From contig OY997588.1 of the NCBI GenBank assembly GCA_963921825.1, positions 9,066,001 through 9,130,000 of the forward strand: DNA of 64,000 nt, given 5' to 3'. This document shows, in pieces, positions 1-11,202 of this stretch. Source of the stretch: Erodium maritimum (Eukaryota; Streptophyta; Magnoliopsida; Geraniales; Geraniaceae). Each line of letters starts with the position of its first letter. Positions within the stretch are counted from its first letter, which is position 1. The translations under genes were made by a program, and so were the position numbers. Under the pieces are notes generated by a model that did no database searches, was not told the origin of the DNA, and worked only from the letters and a program-made list of their open reading frames with translations.

Positions 1-2677
1 AGATAACTATCTCACCGGAACCATCCCAAGCTCCATTTCCAACTCCTCTAAACTCACTCTCATAGAGTTTGCTCACAACTCATTCTCTGGCTCAATTCCC
101 GACACACTTGGAAACTTGGTGCATCTTGAGTGGCTCAATCTGCATACTAATAATCTCACGAGCGGATCTTCTACACAAGAATTGAGCCTCCTTACTTCTT
201 TGACCAACTGCAGAAATCTGAGAGTTTTAGCATTAGCAGATAACCCTTTGACTGGCATTCTTCCAATTTCAATAGGAAACCTCTCCACTTCTCTAGAAAA
301 CTTGTTCTTGGACTATTGCAGAATCGAAGGCAGCATTCCAGAAGAAATTGTCAACTTAAGAAGCTTGGCTCTGTTGAACTTGGCACACAATGACTTGACA
401 GGACATGTTCCAGCTAAACTTGGAAGTTTGCATAATCTCCAAGGCCTATATCTTGAAGGAAACATATTGGGAGGATCAATCCCAGATAGTATATGTCAAT
501 TGAGCAATTTGAATGATGTGATTTTCAGTGATAATCAGATTTCTGGGTCTGTACCTTCATGTATTGGTAATCTTACTTTACTAAGAAGTCTATACTTGAA
601 CTCCAACAAGTTAGCATCTTCAATACCGCTGACCTTGTGGAGCCTCAAGGACATTTTGGATGTGAACTTGTCCTCAAATTCTCTAACTGGGCATTTACCT
701 TCAGATATTGGGAATTTGAAAGTTGTGACTCAAATAGACTTGTCAGGAAATGAGCTATCAGGTGACATCCCAAGCACCATTGGCGAGCTTCAATCTCTGA
801 AGAATCTGTCCTTGGCAAGCAACAGGTTACAGGGCCAGATTCCTCGGACATTTGGAAACTTGGTAAGTTTAGAGGTCTTGGACTTATCAAGCAACAACCT
901 TAGTGGGACAATTCCAAAGTCTCTGGAGGCTTTGTCAAGTCTCAAACGTTTCAATGTGTCATTCAATAGACTACAAGGTGAAATTCCAAATGGAGGGTCT
1001 TTTGCGAACTTCCCAGCTCAATCTTTCATGCAGAACGATGCACTGTGTGGCTCACCAAAACTGCAAGTACCACAATGTAAGATCAGAACTCAACAGAGCA
1101 CCACAGCTTCTAAGCTTAGATATATCTTGCCAGCCATTGTTATATCAGCTATTCTTGTACTTGCTCTAGTATTTGTTTTACTGAGATACCACAGGAAGAA
1201 CCAAAAGAGACCAACTGAAGAAGACCCTTTACCTCTAGCAACGTGGAGAAGAGTTGCATACCATGAGATCCAGAAAGCAACAAATGGGTTCAGTGAAAGC
1301 AACTTACTTGGCAAGGGAAGTTTCGGGTCAGTGTACAAAGGAGATCTTTCTGATGGGAAGACAGTTGCAGTGAAGGTTTTCAATATGCAAAACATAGGAG
1401 CATTCAAGAGTTTTGATGCTGAATGTGAAGTGCTGGGCCATATCCGTCACAGGAACCTGATCAAAATCATCAGCAGCTGTAGCAGCCTTGATTTCAAGTG
1501 TCTGGTATTGGAGTATATGGCCAATGGGAGTCTCGAGAACTGGCTCTACTCTAAAGATTTGTTCTTGGATGCTCTGCAACGGCTAAATATAATGATAGAT
1601 GTGGCGTCTGCATTGGAGTATCTTCACCATGGCCAATCCACACCCATTGTGCACTGTGATCTGAAGCCTAGTAATGTTCTTCTGGATGAGAATATGGTTG
1701 CTCATGTGGGTGATTTTGGCATATCCAAGTTGCTTGGTGAAGGAGAAGCTATGGCACAAACCAAGACGCTTGCCACAGTTGGGTATATGGCACCAGGTGA
1801 GTTCACTACTCTGTATTATCGGTTTATTGCAGGTTGATACATTACTACTAGATTGTTGCTAGTGGTTATATTTTGTTGCATTTTGTGTATATTTATTCTT
1901 AAATGACGATTTTATTCTTGAAATTTTAGATTTCAAAACGAAGAAAAAAATCCATAATTTAAATATTTTGATTAGGTTAGTATAGAATGATTTTTTTATT
2001 ATGACAGTAAATTTTGTAAATTGAATAATTTGATTCCATGTGGGTTTTTTTACAATTTGTTTTTAGTTTAAAATTTCAAGGACAAAATCATCATTGTAGA
2101 GTAAATTGACACAGTGCACAACCCGCAACTTTTTATTAAATGAAAGTAATCTGTAAAAGGTCGAAAGTACATGATACATTTTGCCTAAGCTTCCATAACT
2201 AAAAGACCGATCATATTAATTGGGTCTGTTATAGTCTATATGAAATTAATAATCTCAACATATATATCATATCATCCATCATGGTCATATGATTCAGTTG
2301 TTTGTTTTCATGAATATGTAGAGTATGGATCACAAGGAATTGTTTCAACAAGAGGTGATGTCCACAGTTTTGGCATCCTCCTCATGGAAACCTTCACGAG
2401 AAAGAAACCCACAAACGACATGTTCGAGGGCCAGCTGAGCTTGAGGCATTGGATAAACAAGTCCTTGCCTCACGCCATAGCTCAAGTTGTAGACGCAGAT
2501 TTGATCAGAAAAGAGGGTAAGGAAGAAGAAGAAGATGAACAAAGGTCTCTCGCATCGATTCTCGAATTGGCTATTGATTGCTCTGCAGAATCACCAGAAG
2601 ACAGAGCAGACATAGATGGTGTTGTTGTGAAGCTAAAGAGCATCAGAGCCAAGCTTCAAGCTAGTGTTCACAAGTAA
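1..2677 (+). CDS. LRR receptor-like serine/threonine kinase, LRR-XII type (5' end outside window)
   Basis: A plasma-membrane receptor kinase cut by the left edge and open from base 2. There are two visible exons, 1–1796 and 2322–2677. The intron (GT at 1797, AG at 2320–2321) splits the Glu codon of the kinase APE motif, giving MAPEYGS; without splicing the frame stops at 1837. About a dozen leucine-rich repeats come first, then a Cys-pair cap near 1050–1080, a membrane helix near 1115–1185 and the kinase. The kinase shows the glycine loop GKGSFGSVYKG (from about 1310), the VAVKVF lysine, HCDLKPSN and DFG. Cys, not Arg, precedes the catalytic Asp, so it is a non-RD kinase, as in FLS2, EFR and the At3g47570 group. 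From that family a role in pathogen or peptide perception is inferred; the ligand is unknown. The closest resemblance from memory is At3g47570-like. No break is seen in the visible part. Confidence 0.93.
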
Positions 2678-5036
2678 TGTATTAGGACCACAATATTGGA
2701 AAGGCCTTAGACAAGGCATTGTAACATTCTTTTCGCACAGCTCGTGGCCTTGATGGGTGCCCTAAACTTGTCGGACAGAGCCTCCGATGGGCCATCCATG
2801 GCCTTCACTTTTGTACGCTTTTATCAGGTTCACGTGCCTCCATCACGCCAAACGCACGTGCTTCCTTCCCTTGTATACAAGATGCCAATTCCCATGCAAG
2901 CGACCGCTCCATACCAACCTGCATGTTCCTATTGATGATCACCGTTAACACTCAAAACAATCTCTATCGTCGACCAACATTATTGTTGAGTTGTGATCCG
3001 ATCGGATTTCATACTTGAGAAGTCAATTTCGTTATGAGATTATAGGGAAATACGACAATCTGACCATTTAAGACTTAAATTCTAGTGGTTACTTGACATG
3101 TTAGTTGGGTAGCAAAAGAGGGAATCATTCTGATTTCTTTTTTCGTAAGACAGCGATATATCAATATGGTGGTCGATAAATGATATAAGCGGTTACAAAC
3201 AAGTTATTATCGGATGTAAAGAAACACTGTTTGGATACGATTAATCCTCCAACAAAGTGTATATTTCGGAGTAGACGATAAATGCTCCAGTTTTAATCTT
3301 AATCGATTATTCAATTTTTGTGATTATCGTCTCCTGGATGATGAATACTAGAAATTACTCTCTTGTTGGCTTCACCACTCAATCGACTCCTACAAAAAAA
3401 ACATAAGACTCGAGGTGGGTTTTGGAAAACTGTTCAACACGAGTACTACAAGGATTACAAGGATCGGGACATGCCTTAACCCTCCCATAAGACATAGAAA
3501 TAATTCAAGGATCGTTGGTCCGAGATAAACGATATTATGGTAAAAATATAATGGTTATTTTACATAATGTGAAAATATCTACACCAATAGTCATTCTGAT
3601 GATCAAATATACGATAGAGTGTTGAAGATATAAGAGATGAAGGAAACATCAGAACTCTTCATCTGAAAACATTGGGGAAAGTGAATCAAATTAAGAGAAC
3701 CTAAATGGACTAAGGATTATGGGACTGAAGGATATAAGAGGATAAGGCCGTTAGATGATATTGGTTCACATAGATCGTTCCAACGAACCAGCTCAACGGT
3801 TCACGAGTAGGGATGACAACGGTACTCGGACCCAGCAGGGACCCGACTTGCCCGACCCGAAAAAATTGGGCCAGGGCCAACTATTTTCATAAATGGGTTG
3901 GGGACGGGTTAGTTTGACCTAGTTTTTAATCGGGCTCGGGATTGGTACTGCCCGCCCCAAACCCGACCCGATAGGTTACTAAATAATAATAAAAAATTGA
4001 ACTTAAACTTAAACTTATTTATATTAGCTAATTTGTCACAAATTTTTATTTAGTTTTCTAATCTATATATTTAGGGACATGTATATTGTAACTCTTTGAT
4101 TATAATGAAGATGATGAGGTATATTATAAACATTTTAATTACGTTCAACCTAATTTATTATTATCTCTCAAAGTTTTTGACATAAAATGTTTTGAAGGCT
4201 TTAGTCATTATAACGACTTTTATAAATTAATAATATCTATTTAATTTAAAAAAAAACACAGACCTTTTGAGATACTTTTCACGCTCAACGAACACACCAA
4301 ACAATTCCCACGCGCCCCTTACTTAGTCAAAGCTAACCGAAACCTCTTGTCCAATAAATGTTGTTCCCATGTCAATAAATCTGTCTACTAAGCTTAATTT
4401 CAATTTTTGCATAATATAATAAATAAAGAAGCTTAATTTCAATTTTGAGACCTCAATTATAGTCAACCTCATATTTTTAAACTTTATGAAGATATTTATT
4501 AGAATTTCATTTCAGTTACTAAACACTTGTCTTAATGACCTTGAACAATTACAACTTTGTACACCTGATTTATCAGTTAAAGCTCAAATTTTAAAAATTA
4601 ATCCATAATCTAGATTAACTTTTAAAATGAATATTTAATGTTGAGTCTTGTCAAAAGTGTAAGCTTTACATTAGTTTGACCTTTTAGTTAAAAGAGAATC
4701 GGTGTATCAGCATAACGAACGCGCGTTGCACAACGAACCGCGTTTTAGGATAAGCGAGTCGCGTACCGCGCGTCGGCCTGCGACTCGCAAACCTCTAAGA
4801 TACGATTCGGTTCGTCGTTCATAAAACGCATCAACCAATTGTATGTGCTCTTAAAGATGAATGCGACCTTGACGAGAGAAAAAGGAGCGGGGAAAAGTCG
4901 TCGTTCAAGAAAATGATGGGAGAGAGGCTCTCTCCCGAGTGTGTAGTGATAGCAGCGGCAACATACTACTCTAGGGACTCCAATCTGAACGGAGACGAGC
5001 GCACGCAAAAAGAAATTGATGCTCTTATTATAATTA
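2678..5036. other. Intergenic, no gene; old repeat fragments
   Basis: No supportable coding region. A GC-rich tract at about 3809–3985 (GGATGACAACGG followed by alternating CCCGACCCG-type words) resembles the end of a hAT-type MITE, but no matching opposite end was found. A CpG-rich patch at about 4720–4820 is rich in GCGCG and CGAACCGCG words and stands out from its AT-rich surroundings; its nature is unknown. The rest is AT-rich sequence without recognisable signals. Confidence 0.5.
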
Positions 5037-5461
5037 GGGAAAACTACAGATACCTACCCAAAACCATGGTCATTTAACCGATGTTTACTCTGAAGTTTAA
5101 AGTTAACTGATGCATACACTGAAGTTACGATTTGTAACTAAAAACCCCTTTTGTCAGCTAAAATGACAAAAATACCCTCAGTGATTTTTTTAAATAATTT
5201 TTTTAACATATAATGAAGTGATTTTTAAATAAAAATGAAGTCATTTAATAAGTAAATATATAAATATAACAAAAGTAATTTTTAAATAATTTTTTAAACA
5301 TAATTATTGAAGTGTAGTTGAGAGTATTTTCGTCATTTTAGCTGACAGAGGGGTTTTGAGTTACATTTTCGAAACTTCAGGGTATGCATCAATTAATTTT
5401 AAATTTTAGGTAGGCATCAGTTAAATGGGCATGATTTTGAGTAGGCATCGATAGTTTTCTC
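5037..5461. mobile_element. Long-TIR MITE, family A copy 1 (Mutator-like)
   Basis: A foldback element of 425 bp. It starts GGGAAAACTACAGATACC and ends with the inverted counterpart GATAGTTTTCTC. The terminal inverted repeats run about 130 bp, each including a stretch on GTCAGCTAAAATGAC. A perfect 9-bp direct repeat TTATAATTA flanks it at 5028–5036 and 5462–5470, the target duplication length typical of Mutator-like elements. The AT-rich centre has no coding capacity. It lies about 350 bp upstream of the CHUP1-like start codon, so it may sit in that promoter. Two relatives occur at 11537–11966 and 32504–32911. Confidence 0.85.
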
Positions 5462-5810
5462 TTATAATTAATATCGATTTCAGAAACAATTGATTGCGTG
5501 AATTACATTTTTTTCTCTATTCAGGGCGCGTGTACTTACTCAGCAACGTTAAATATGTGACCCAACAGAATATTATCCAATTTTATTTACCTTTAACTTA
5601 ACTTTTTTTTACAGTGATTTCTGAGCTAACGTCAAACAGAGATCCAAGAAAATAAGACCGTTTTTCGCATTCCGTGCCGCTCTTTTATACACTCAATGCT
5701 CTCTCTCTTTCAGTTCAGAATCATTTTCTTCCCCCAAAAAATGTCTCTGTAAAATCAAATATTAAATTAGGTTGCAGAAATTTCGGTGACAGAGCTCGAG
5801 GGTTGCTACA
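5462..5810 (+). promoter_or_regulatory. Promoter and 5' leader of the CHUP1-like gene
   Basis: A TATA-like CTTTTATACAC lies near 5692, followed by a CT-rich leader (CTCTCTCTTTCAG region, about 5710–5725) of the kind common in plant 5' untranslated regions. This places transcription start roughly 90–110 bp before the ATG at 5811. The assignment rests on motif and spacing only. Confidence 0.4.
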
Positions 5811-8800
5811 ATGGTGGCGGGGAAGGTGGTGAGGGCGGCGATGGGACTGCAGAAATCGGCGTCTCCGAGGCACGAGACACCGCCGTCGCCGAGCAACGGC
5901 GGAGGGAAGGCTCAGCAGAAGACGACGCTCTCGCGTTCTTTTGGGGCGTACTTCCCGCGCTCCTCCGCGCAGGTCCAGCCGCGGCCTCCGGATGTGGCGG
6001 AGTTGATACGGCTAGTGGAGGAGCTCCGGGAGAGGGAGTCTCGGTTGAAGACGGAGCTTCTGGAGCATAAGTTGTTGAGAGAGGCTGTGGCGATTGTTCC
6101 GGTTCTGGAGAACGAGATCGCGGAGAAGAGCGGCGAGCTCGAGAGGTATGTGAAGAGGAGCGAAGTGGTGGAGGCTGAGAACGAAAGGTTGAGGACGGAG
6201 GTGGTGGAGCTAACGGCGAAGGTGGTGGAGGAGAGGGTGGAGAGTGAGAGGAAGGTGAAGGCGTTGGAAGAGGAGGTGGTGGAGCTGAGAAAATCGGAGG
6301 CGGAGAGCAGGGAGTACTATCTATCGTCGCAGAGGATTCAGGGACTGGTTGAGGTTACTGGCAGGTCGAATCTGATCAAGAGCTTGAAGAAGGGACTCAG
6401 AACTGCGGACATTGGCGCGAATCACGAATCTCACAAGCTAGACTGTTCGAATTCGAATTCGAACTCGAAGCGAGAAGAAATTGATCACGCCGAGAGACCG
6501 AGTCATTCTCGATTTCACTCGGAGGACCTCGCTGAGTCATCGACTGTGCACAATCTCAGATCCCGCATTCCTAGAGTCCCAAAACCACCTCCGAGACCAT
6601 CCTCGTCGGCGACAGGCCTAGGAACGGCTCAGCCACACTTTGTTCCTGTTCAGCCACCACCGACTGTCAAGTCCGCGCAACCTCCGCCTGCGAAATCAGC
6701 GCCACCTCCTCCGCCGCCGCCTCCCAAGGGGCTTAAGCCCGTCCCGGCGAAGGTAAGGCGAGTGCCAGAGGTGGTCGAGTTCTACCATTCACTGATGCGG
6801 AGGGACTCCCGGAAAGATTCCGGCTCCGGAATCGCCGACGTACCGGCGAACTCCAACGCCCGAGACATGATAGGGGAGATCGAGAATCGGTCGGCGTACT
6901 TGATTGCGGTAAGTTCCGGTTACTATCGGTGCATAGTGTTTTGGTATATTTACGTTCTTGCCACTGTTAGGGGTTTGTGTCTGTGACAAATGACAAGTCA
7001 AGCGTCTTTATTGGCTGGCCCCTACTGCTCTGTTCCGGATTTTACTGTTTTTTTTTCTTAATAAGACAGGATTTGGATTCTGTTTCAGTGATAATTTTAC
7101 GTTGGGTTTAGTGGCAATTAAGACATTTCAATTGTTCATAAAAGAGTGGGTTCTGGTCTGACTTCGTCAACTAGATCTGGAAAATTAATGTGTATATTGG
7201 GTCTTTGGTTTATGATGGATTTTAGGCATAAATGTCAATAAATCTAATTTAGAGATGCATCTTGTTAAATCCATTCATTGCCCATGGCGTTGAGATCTAC
7301 AAGTAATTCATTGCTTCATAATTATATTCATTTGGACATGTAGTTGATAATGGTAGCATTTTTATATTGATTGTAATGTGTAACTTCTATTCTTAAAATC
7401 AATATTCCCTTATGTGAGGGACGGTTGGAACCAAAAGGTGGAAGGGATTTTTAAGCTCTGATTTTGGATTTAATTTCCATTAAATTGTAGTGTGAATTAC
7501 TATAATTTCTCATGGTTTGTTGGGTTGAATTCAATGTTATGAAATCCATTTTTACATGCACTGATGCAGATAAAAACAGATGTAGAAACGCAAGGAGATT
7601 TCATAAGGTATTTAATCAGAGAAGTTGAGACTGCTGCATTTACAAACATAGAAGATGTGGTTCCCTTTGTGAAATGGCTTGATGATGAGCTCTCTTACTT
7701 GGTACATCTCAATTCCCTCAATGTTAGTTTACTTGTTCCAATTATGAGTCTAGTGTTTAAACTCTTTTGGGCTTCTGATTTAAGGTTGACGAAAGGGCAG
7801 TGTTGAAACACTTTGATTGGCCGGAGAAGAAAGCTGATGCTTTACGGGAGGCTGCTTTCGGGTTTGCTGATCTCAAGAAGATTGAATCCGAGGCTTCCTC
7901 TCTTTCTGATGATCCTCGCCTTCCCTGCAGCACAGCTCTCAAGAAGATGCAGAGTCTGCTTGAAAAGTATGCTTCTTTTCTCAATACCATTTTACTTCAA
8001 AAATTGGATTTGTTATTCCTTTGAAGTACAATATCATGCCATTCTCACATGTTGCCATCCGTTTTGGCTATGGCAGATTGGAGCACGGGGTTTATAATCT
8101 CTCGAGCATGCGAGAATCTGCAGCGAATAGATACAAAAACTTCGAAATTCCCATGAACTGGATGCAGGAAGCTGGTATTGCTAGTCAGGTAAATTTCAAT
8201 CTTCATGAAAAAACAGTTCCAGGCATTGATGAAACCTCCCTTGTCTAGCTGGTTACAGTAAGTACTCTTATTTCTTATGGGACATTGCTTGGTCTGTAGC
8301 AACTCTCCATACCCAAAGTTTGTGTATTGGCAAATCAAGTGGTCCCTGATAGGGAGAGCCACAAGGCCTACCTTGCAGGAATGAGAAATGGTTTTCATAC
8401 ACAGTCTAACCAATACTATTCTGCTTAGGGTACGACTTAGTGGTTGCTGGAAGACAAACACTTATGAGAGTTTATTTTCAATAGTCCTACTGTCTAGAAT
8501 ATTATTGTGCTTAGGGTACGACTTTAGTTGTTGCTTGAAGACAAACATAACGGTTAGAGTTTACCTCTTCCTTTTCTGCCCAGGCCTGAATGCTCACATG
8601 TGAACCACAGAATATATGGTTGTGGGCATCTACTGTCTTGGTTTCGCATAACAGATGGAGTCAAAAAAATTCAGTACATCCTTTTCATGGCCTGCAATCC
8701 TCTTCAACCCATTTAGTTCATATAGATATGAAATTACTGAATCTAATTAAATTAGCACTCGAAATATTGGCTCTACTTCAAGTCCCAGATCGGTACCTTA

Positions 8801-9586
8801 ATTTGTTATACATTCGGAAACTACCGTAGTGCCCTTTCCATGTTTGTAACCTCTCATGACCACCGTAAGTTTGGGCCACTTATACCTGGTCGGGTTTCCA
8901 CAACTAAAAGATTGATCTTATTAGTTGGATGTGGCTTTAGCTTTTATTATAAACAACTTATTATTCTTATATTTTTCCGATGTAGATTCAACTTCAACAA
9001 TCACCAATCTATATTGTAATTATATTTGTACACATCTGTTTAAAACAAGGACACATTGATCATTCAATGTTTTGCTGTTAGTTTAGTTTAATAGATATAT
9101 GTGATCAACACTCTCTTCGTATTTTACTTTGGAGTTCTCCCACGTCGATTAGTCAAGATATTACTAATAATTCATAGGAGTAATCTATGTAAGTAAGACC
9201 GTATTAGTAGAGTGGAACACTTTTTTTTAATGTATAATTTGGTGTTAATGCAGATGAAGCTAGCATCTGTAAAACTAGCTATGAAATACATGAAGAGAGT
9301 GTCGGCAGAGCTCGAAACAGTGGGAGACGGCCCCGAAGAAGAAGAGCTTATAATTCAAGGAGTTAGATTTGCATTCAGAGTTCATCAGGTTCTTAATTTA
9401 TAGCATAAATTTACAGATTCATGCATCATTGTTTTCTGTCTAACAGAGAACTAACACGCCTCGATTGTCTTTGTCTAGTTCGCCGGAGGATTCGATGCAG
9501 ACACCATGAGGGCATTCCAAGAGCTGAGAGACAAGACGAGGTCATGCCATCAGCAGCAGCCACAGGAATCGCCTCTACCTTGCTAA
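5811..9586 (+). CDS. CHUP1/IPGA1-family coiled-coil, proline-rich protein (At1g48280-like)
   Basis: Six exons: 5811–6908, 7570–7701, 7785–7966, 8077–8188, 9254–9388 and 9479–9586, giving 588 aa with phases that all agree. The order is a basic N-terminus (MVAGKVVRAAMG), the conserved RSFGAYFPRSSAQV block, a coiled coil at about 65–175 rich in Glu/Arg/Lys, and a polyproline stretch near 290–310. A highly conserved C-terminal domain then starts at KVRRVPEVVEFYHSLMRRD. Family members are CHUP1 (chloroplast positioning on actin) and IPGA1 (microtubule-linked, petal growth). This protein lacks the long CHUP1 N-terminal targeting part and matches the shorter At1g48280 type, so a cytoskeleton-associated role is inferred, not shown. 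The start is chosen because MVAGKV is the family's usual N-terminus. Intron 4 (8189–9253) holds a local duplication. Confidence 0.92.
8394..8567. repeat. Direct duplication inside CHUP1-like intron 4
   Basis: Two similar blocks about 107 bp apart begin near 8400 and 8507. Both contain GCTTAGGGTACGACTT, then a GGTTGCTGGAAGACAAACA-like stretch and end in AGAGTTTA. Several substitutions separate them, so the duplication is not recent. It lies wholly in the intron and alters no splice site. Confidence 0.6.
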
Positions 9587-10389
9587 CTCTGTAGCAAACT
9601 CAGCTTCAGAAAATGGCGCTTGGAGTTTTGGTTTGTAAAGATATATGTATAAATAATATCATTTTGATTTATCGGCTATGCAGGGTTAGCTTGGTGTCTA
9701 AAGGGTCCAAAGTGATGTATTTAAGTTCAAATTTGTGGAGAACGTATTTAGAACTATTAAATTGATTCTTCATATGATCATTTCAATATATTCTATGTCT
9801 ATTAACAGACATTACTTCTGTGAAGTTGTGATTTTGTTGTCCTTCGAAACAAAGTCAGAGATTGATATTTAATAAGGCTTTGTATCTTTGTTGATTTGAT
9901 TAAGGAGAAATTGTAGGTAACCTTCTCAACTTTTGTATTGTTTTTTTTCTGTAATATGTTGTCCTTAAGTAAAAAGTGCTCTCAAATCTTAACAGGTTCC
10001 AAACCTTTGATACACCTAAAGGATAATTTTAAAACCACACAGACATAGTAACTTGAATAATATATATTTTCATTAATATCACTGGATGTTATATGTTATA
10101 AACTTGTTTTTGTAGACTGGATAATAACACATTAGTTACTGAAGGACAGTAAGTTTTAAATAGGCACAAAGTTAAAAGGCTGCAATTTGTTTTACATCAA
10201 ACTCAAATAACTGTTTAACTAAAGTTGTCCAAATTGGTTTGTCTTTGATTCTGCAATTTCTCTTGTTTTATAGTGATATGAACTAGTTCATTGTTCGTTT
10301 CAAAAAAAAAAAAACTAGTTCATTGTTAAAATTAGTGCATTTTTTTAGACTATGTAATTTGAACTATTTCATAAGAAATAAAAAATGAA
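9587..10389. other. 3' flank of the CHUP1-like gene; no gene seen
   Basis: This stretch holds the 3' untranslated region of the upstream gene (AATAAT-type signals near 9645–9665) and AT-rich spacer. The only discrete structure recognised is the short poly(A)-tailed insertion at 10296–10312, listed separately. Confidence 0.5.
10296..10312 (+). mobile_element. Minimal LINE-tail insertion with 15-bp target duplication
   Basis: The 15-bp word AACTAGTTCATTGTT occurs at 10281–10295 and again at 10313–10327. Between the copies lie only CGTTTC and a run of eleven A. This is the structure left by target-primed reverse transcription that copied almost nothing but the poly(A) tail. The CGTTTC before the A-run resembles the CCTTTC before the tail of the LINE at 49600–50879. 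A chance repeat is possible but unlikely at this length. Confidence 0.65.
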
Positions 10390-10461
10390 GGGGCATTCCG
10401 AGAATTGAACTCGGGACCTCTCGCACCCTAAGCGAGAATCATACCACTAGACCAAATGCCC
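10390..10461 (-). tRNA. tRNA-Pro, anticodon AGG
   Basis: Read on the minus strand it is a complete 72-nt cloverleaf. The 7-bp acceptor stem GGGCATT pairs with AATGCCC and C is the discriminator base. The D arm contains GGTCTAGTGGTATGA, which includes the internal A box. The anticodon stem CTCGC/GCGAG encloses loop TTAGGGT, so the anticodon is AGG. The T arm has GAGTTCAATTCTC, the B box. There is no intron and CCA is not encoded, as is normal for a nuclear plant tRNA. It decodes CCU, and CCC by wobble after A-to-I modification. Confidence 0.96.
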
Positions 10462-11202
10462 GCCATGTTACAAGTGACTATGTATTCAATGGACTTCAGT
10501 CCATTTTCATGATGTCATTATATATTGACTTGGTTAAGAAATTCATATTCTGAACTCTAACTGAATGTGTTAGGTAAGGATATAAACTCACATCCGAAAT
10601 ATTATGGAAGCCCGATCAGATATAAATAAGTTATTTTATATGATAAACAACAGTTGAAACCTATGAACTCTGGTGCATATGCAGAAGTCAAGTTTTACCA
10701 TATAACCCATGAGCCTTCAGTGTCTCATAAACCTATAAACTCTGGCGCATATGCATAATTTCTGATCTGTTATGACCCATGGGTCTCTGTGTACCTTATA
10801 TCCTATGAACTTGGGCTCATGAATGCAGAACCGCATAAATTTAATCTTGCTATGACTCGCGTATACACACCTACACAAAATGACAGTAACTCTACTAAAA
10901 TGTTATGGTGAGAGCAAAACCTATTTAATTAAGTAGAAACAACATTTACACATGAACCTTATAAATCCTCCCATTACACCGTAGTTGAGTTTCTGTTTAC
11001 AAATTACAATACAGGTCCTCTATAACAAATCCTTTTGCTGGTATAGAAATGGAATCAATTACATTACTTTACACTTGATTTCTGCATCCTTATTGCTTTC
11101 AAGTAAATGAGAAACTTTACCTCCCCAATGGCAATATACCCATATACAATTACAAGCACTCAACCTACTAAAAAAAAGTATATATTGATGTGTCCCTCAG
11201 CT
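10462..11202. other. Spacer between tRNA-Pro and the TBL gene
   Basis: No gene. Three degenerate tandem copies of a roughly 71-bp unit occupy about 10658–10875 and are listed separately. The part nearest 11203 is the 3' untranslated region of the TBL gene on the minus strand. Confidence 0.5.
10658..10875. repeat. Three-copy degenerate tandem repeat, period about 71 bp
   Basis: Units begin at CCTATGAACTCTGGTGCAT (10660), CCTATAAACTCTGGCGCAT (10732) and CCTATGAACTTGGGCTCAT (10802). Each is followed by ATGCA and then by a CTATGAC or ATAACCCAT stretch. Spacing is 72 and 70 bp. The copies are diverged and no coding or RNA role is apparent. Confidence 0.65.

Noticed and set aside
1797-1837. Receptor kinase truncated by a stop at 1837
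   Set aside because: The stop is intronic: a GTGAGT donor at 1797 and an AG acceptor ending at 2321 restore the APE motif and the rest of the kinase.
3809-3985. Complete hAT MITE
   Set aside because: Only one end-like block is visible; no inverted partner or 8-bp duplication was found.
5786-6070. 94-codon frame overlapping the CHUP1-like start
   Set aside because: It is a shifted shadow of exon 1, Gly/Glu-rich, starting upstream of the real ATG; the MVAGKV frame matches the family and splices in phase.
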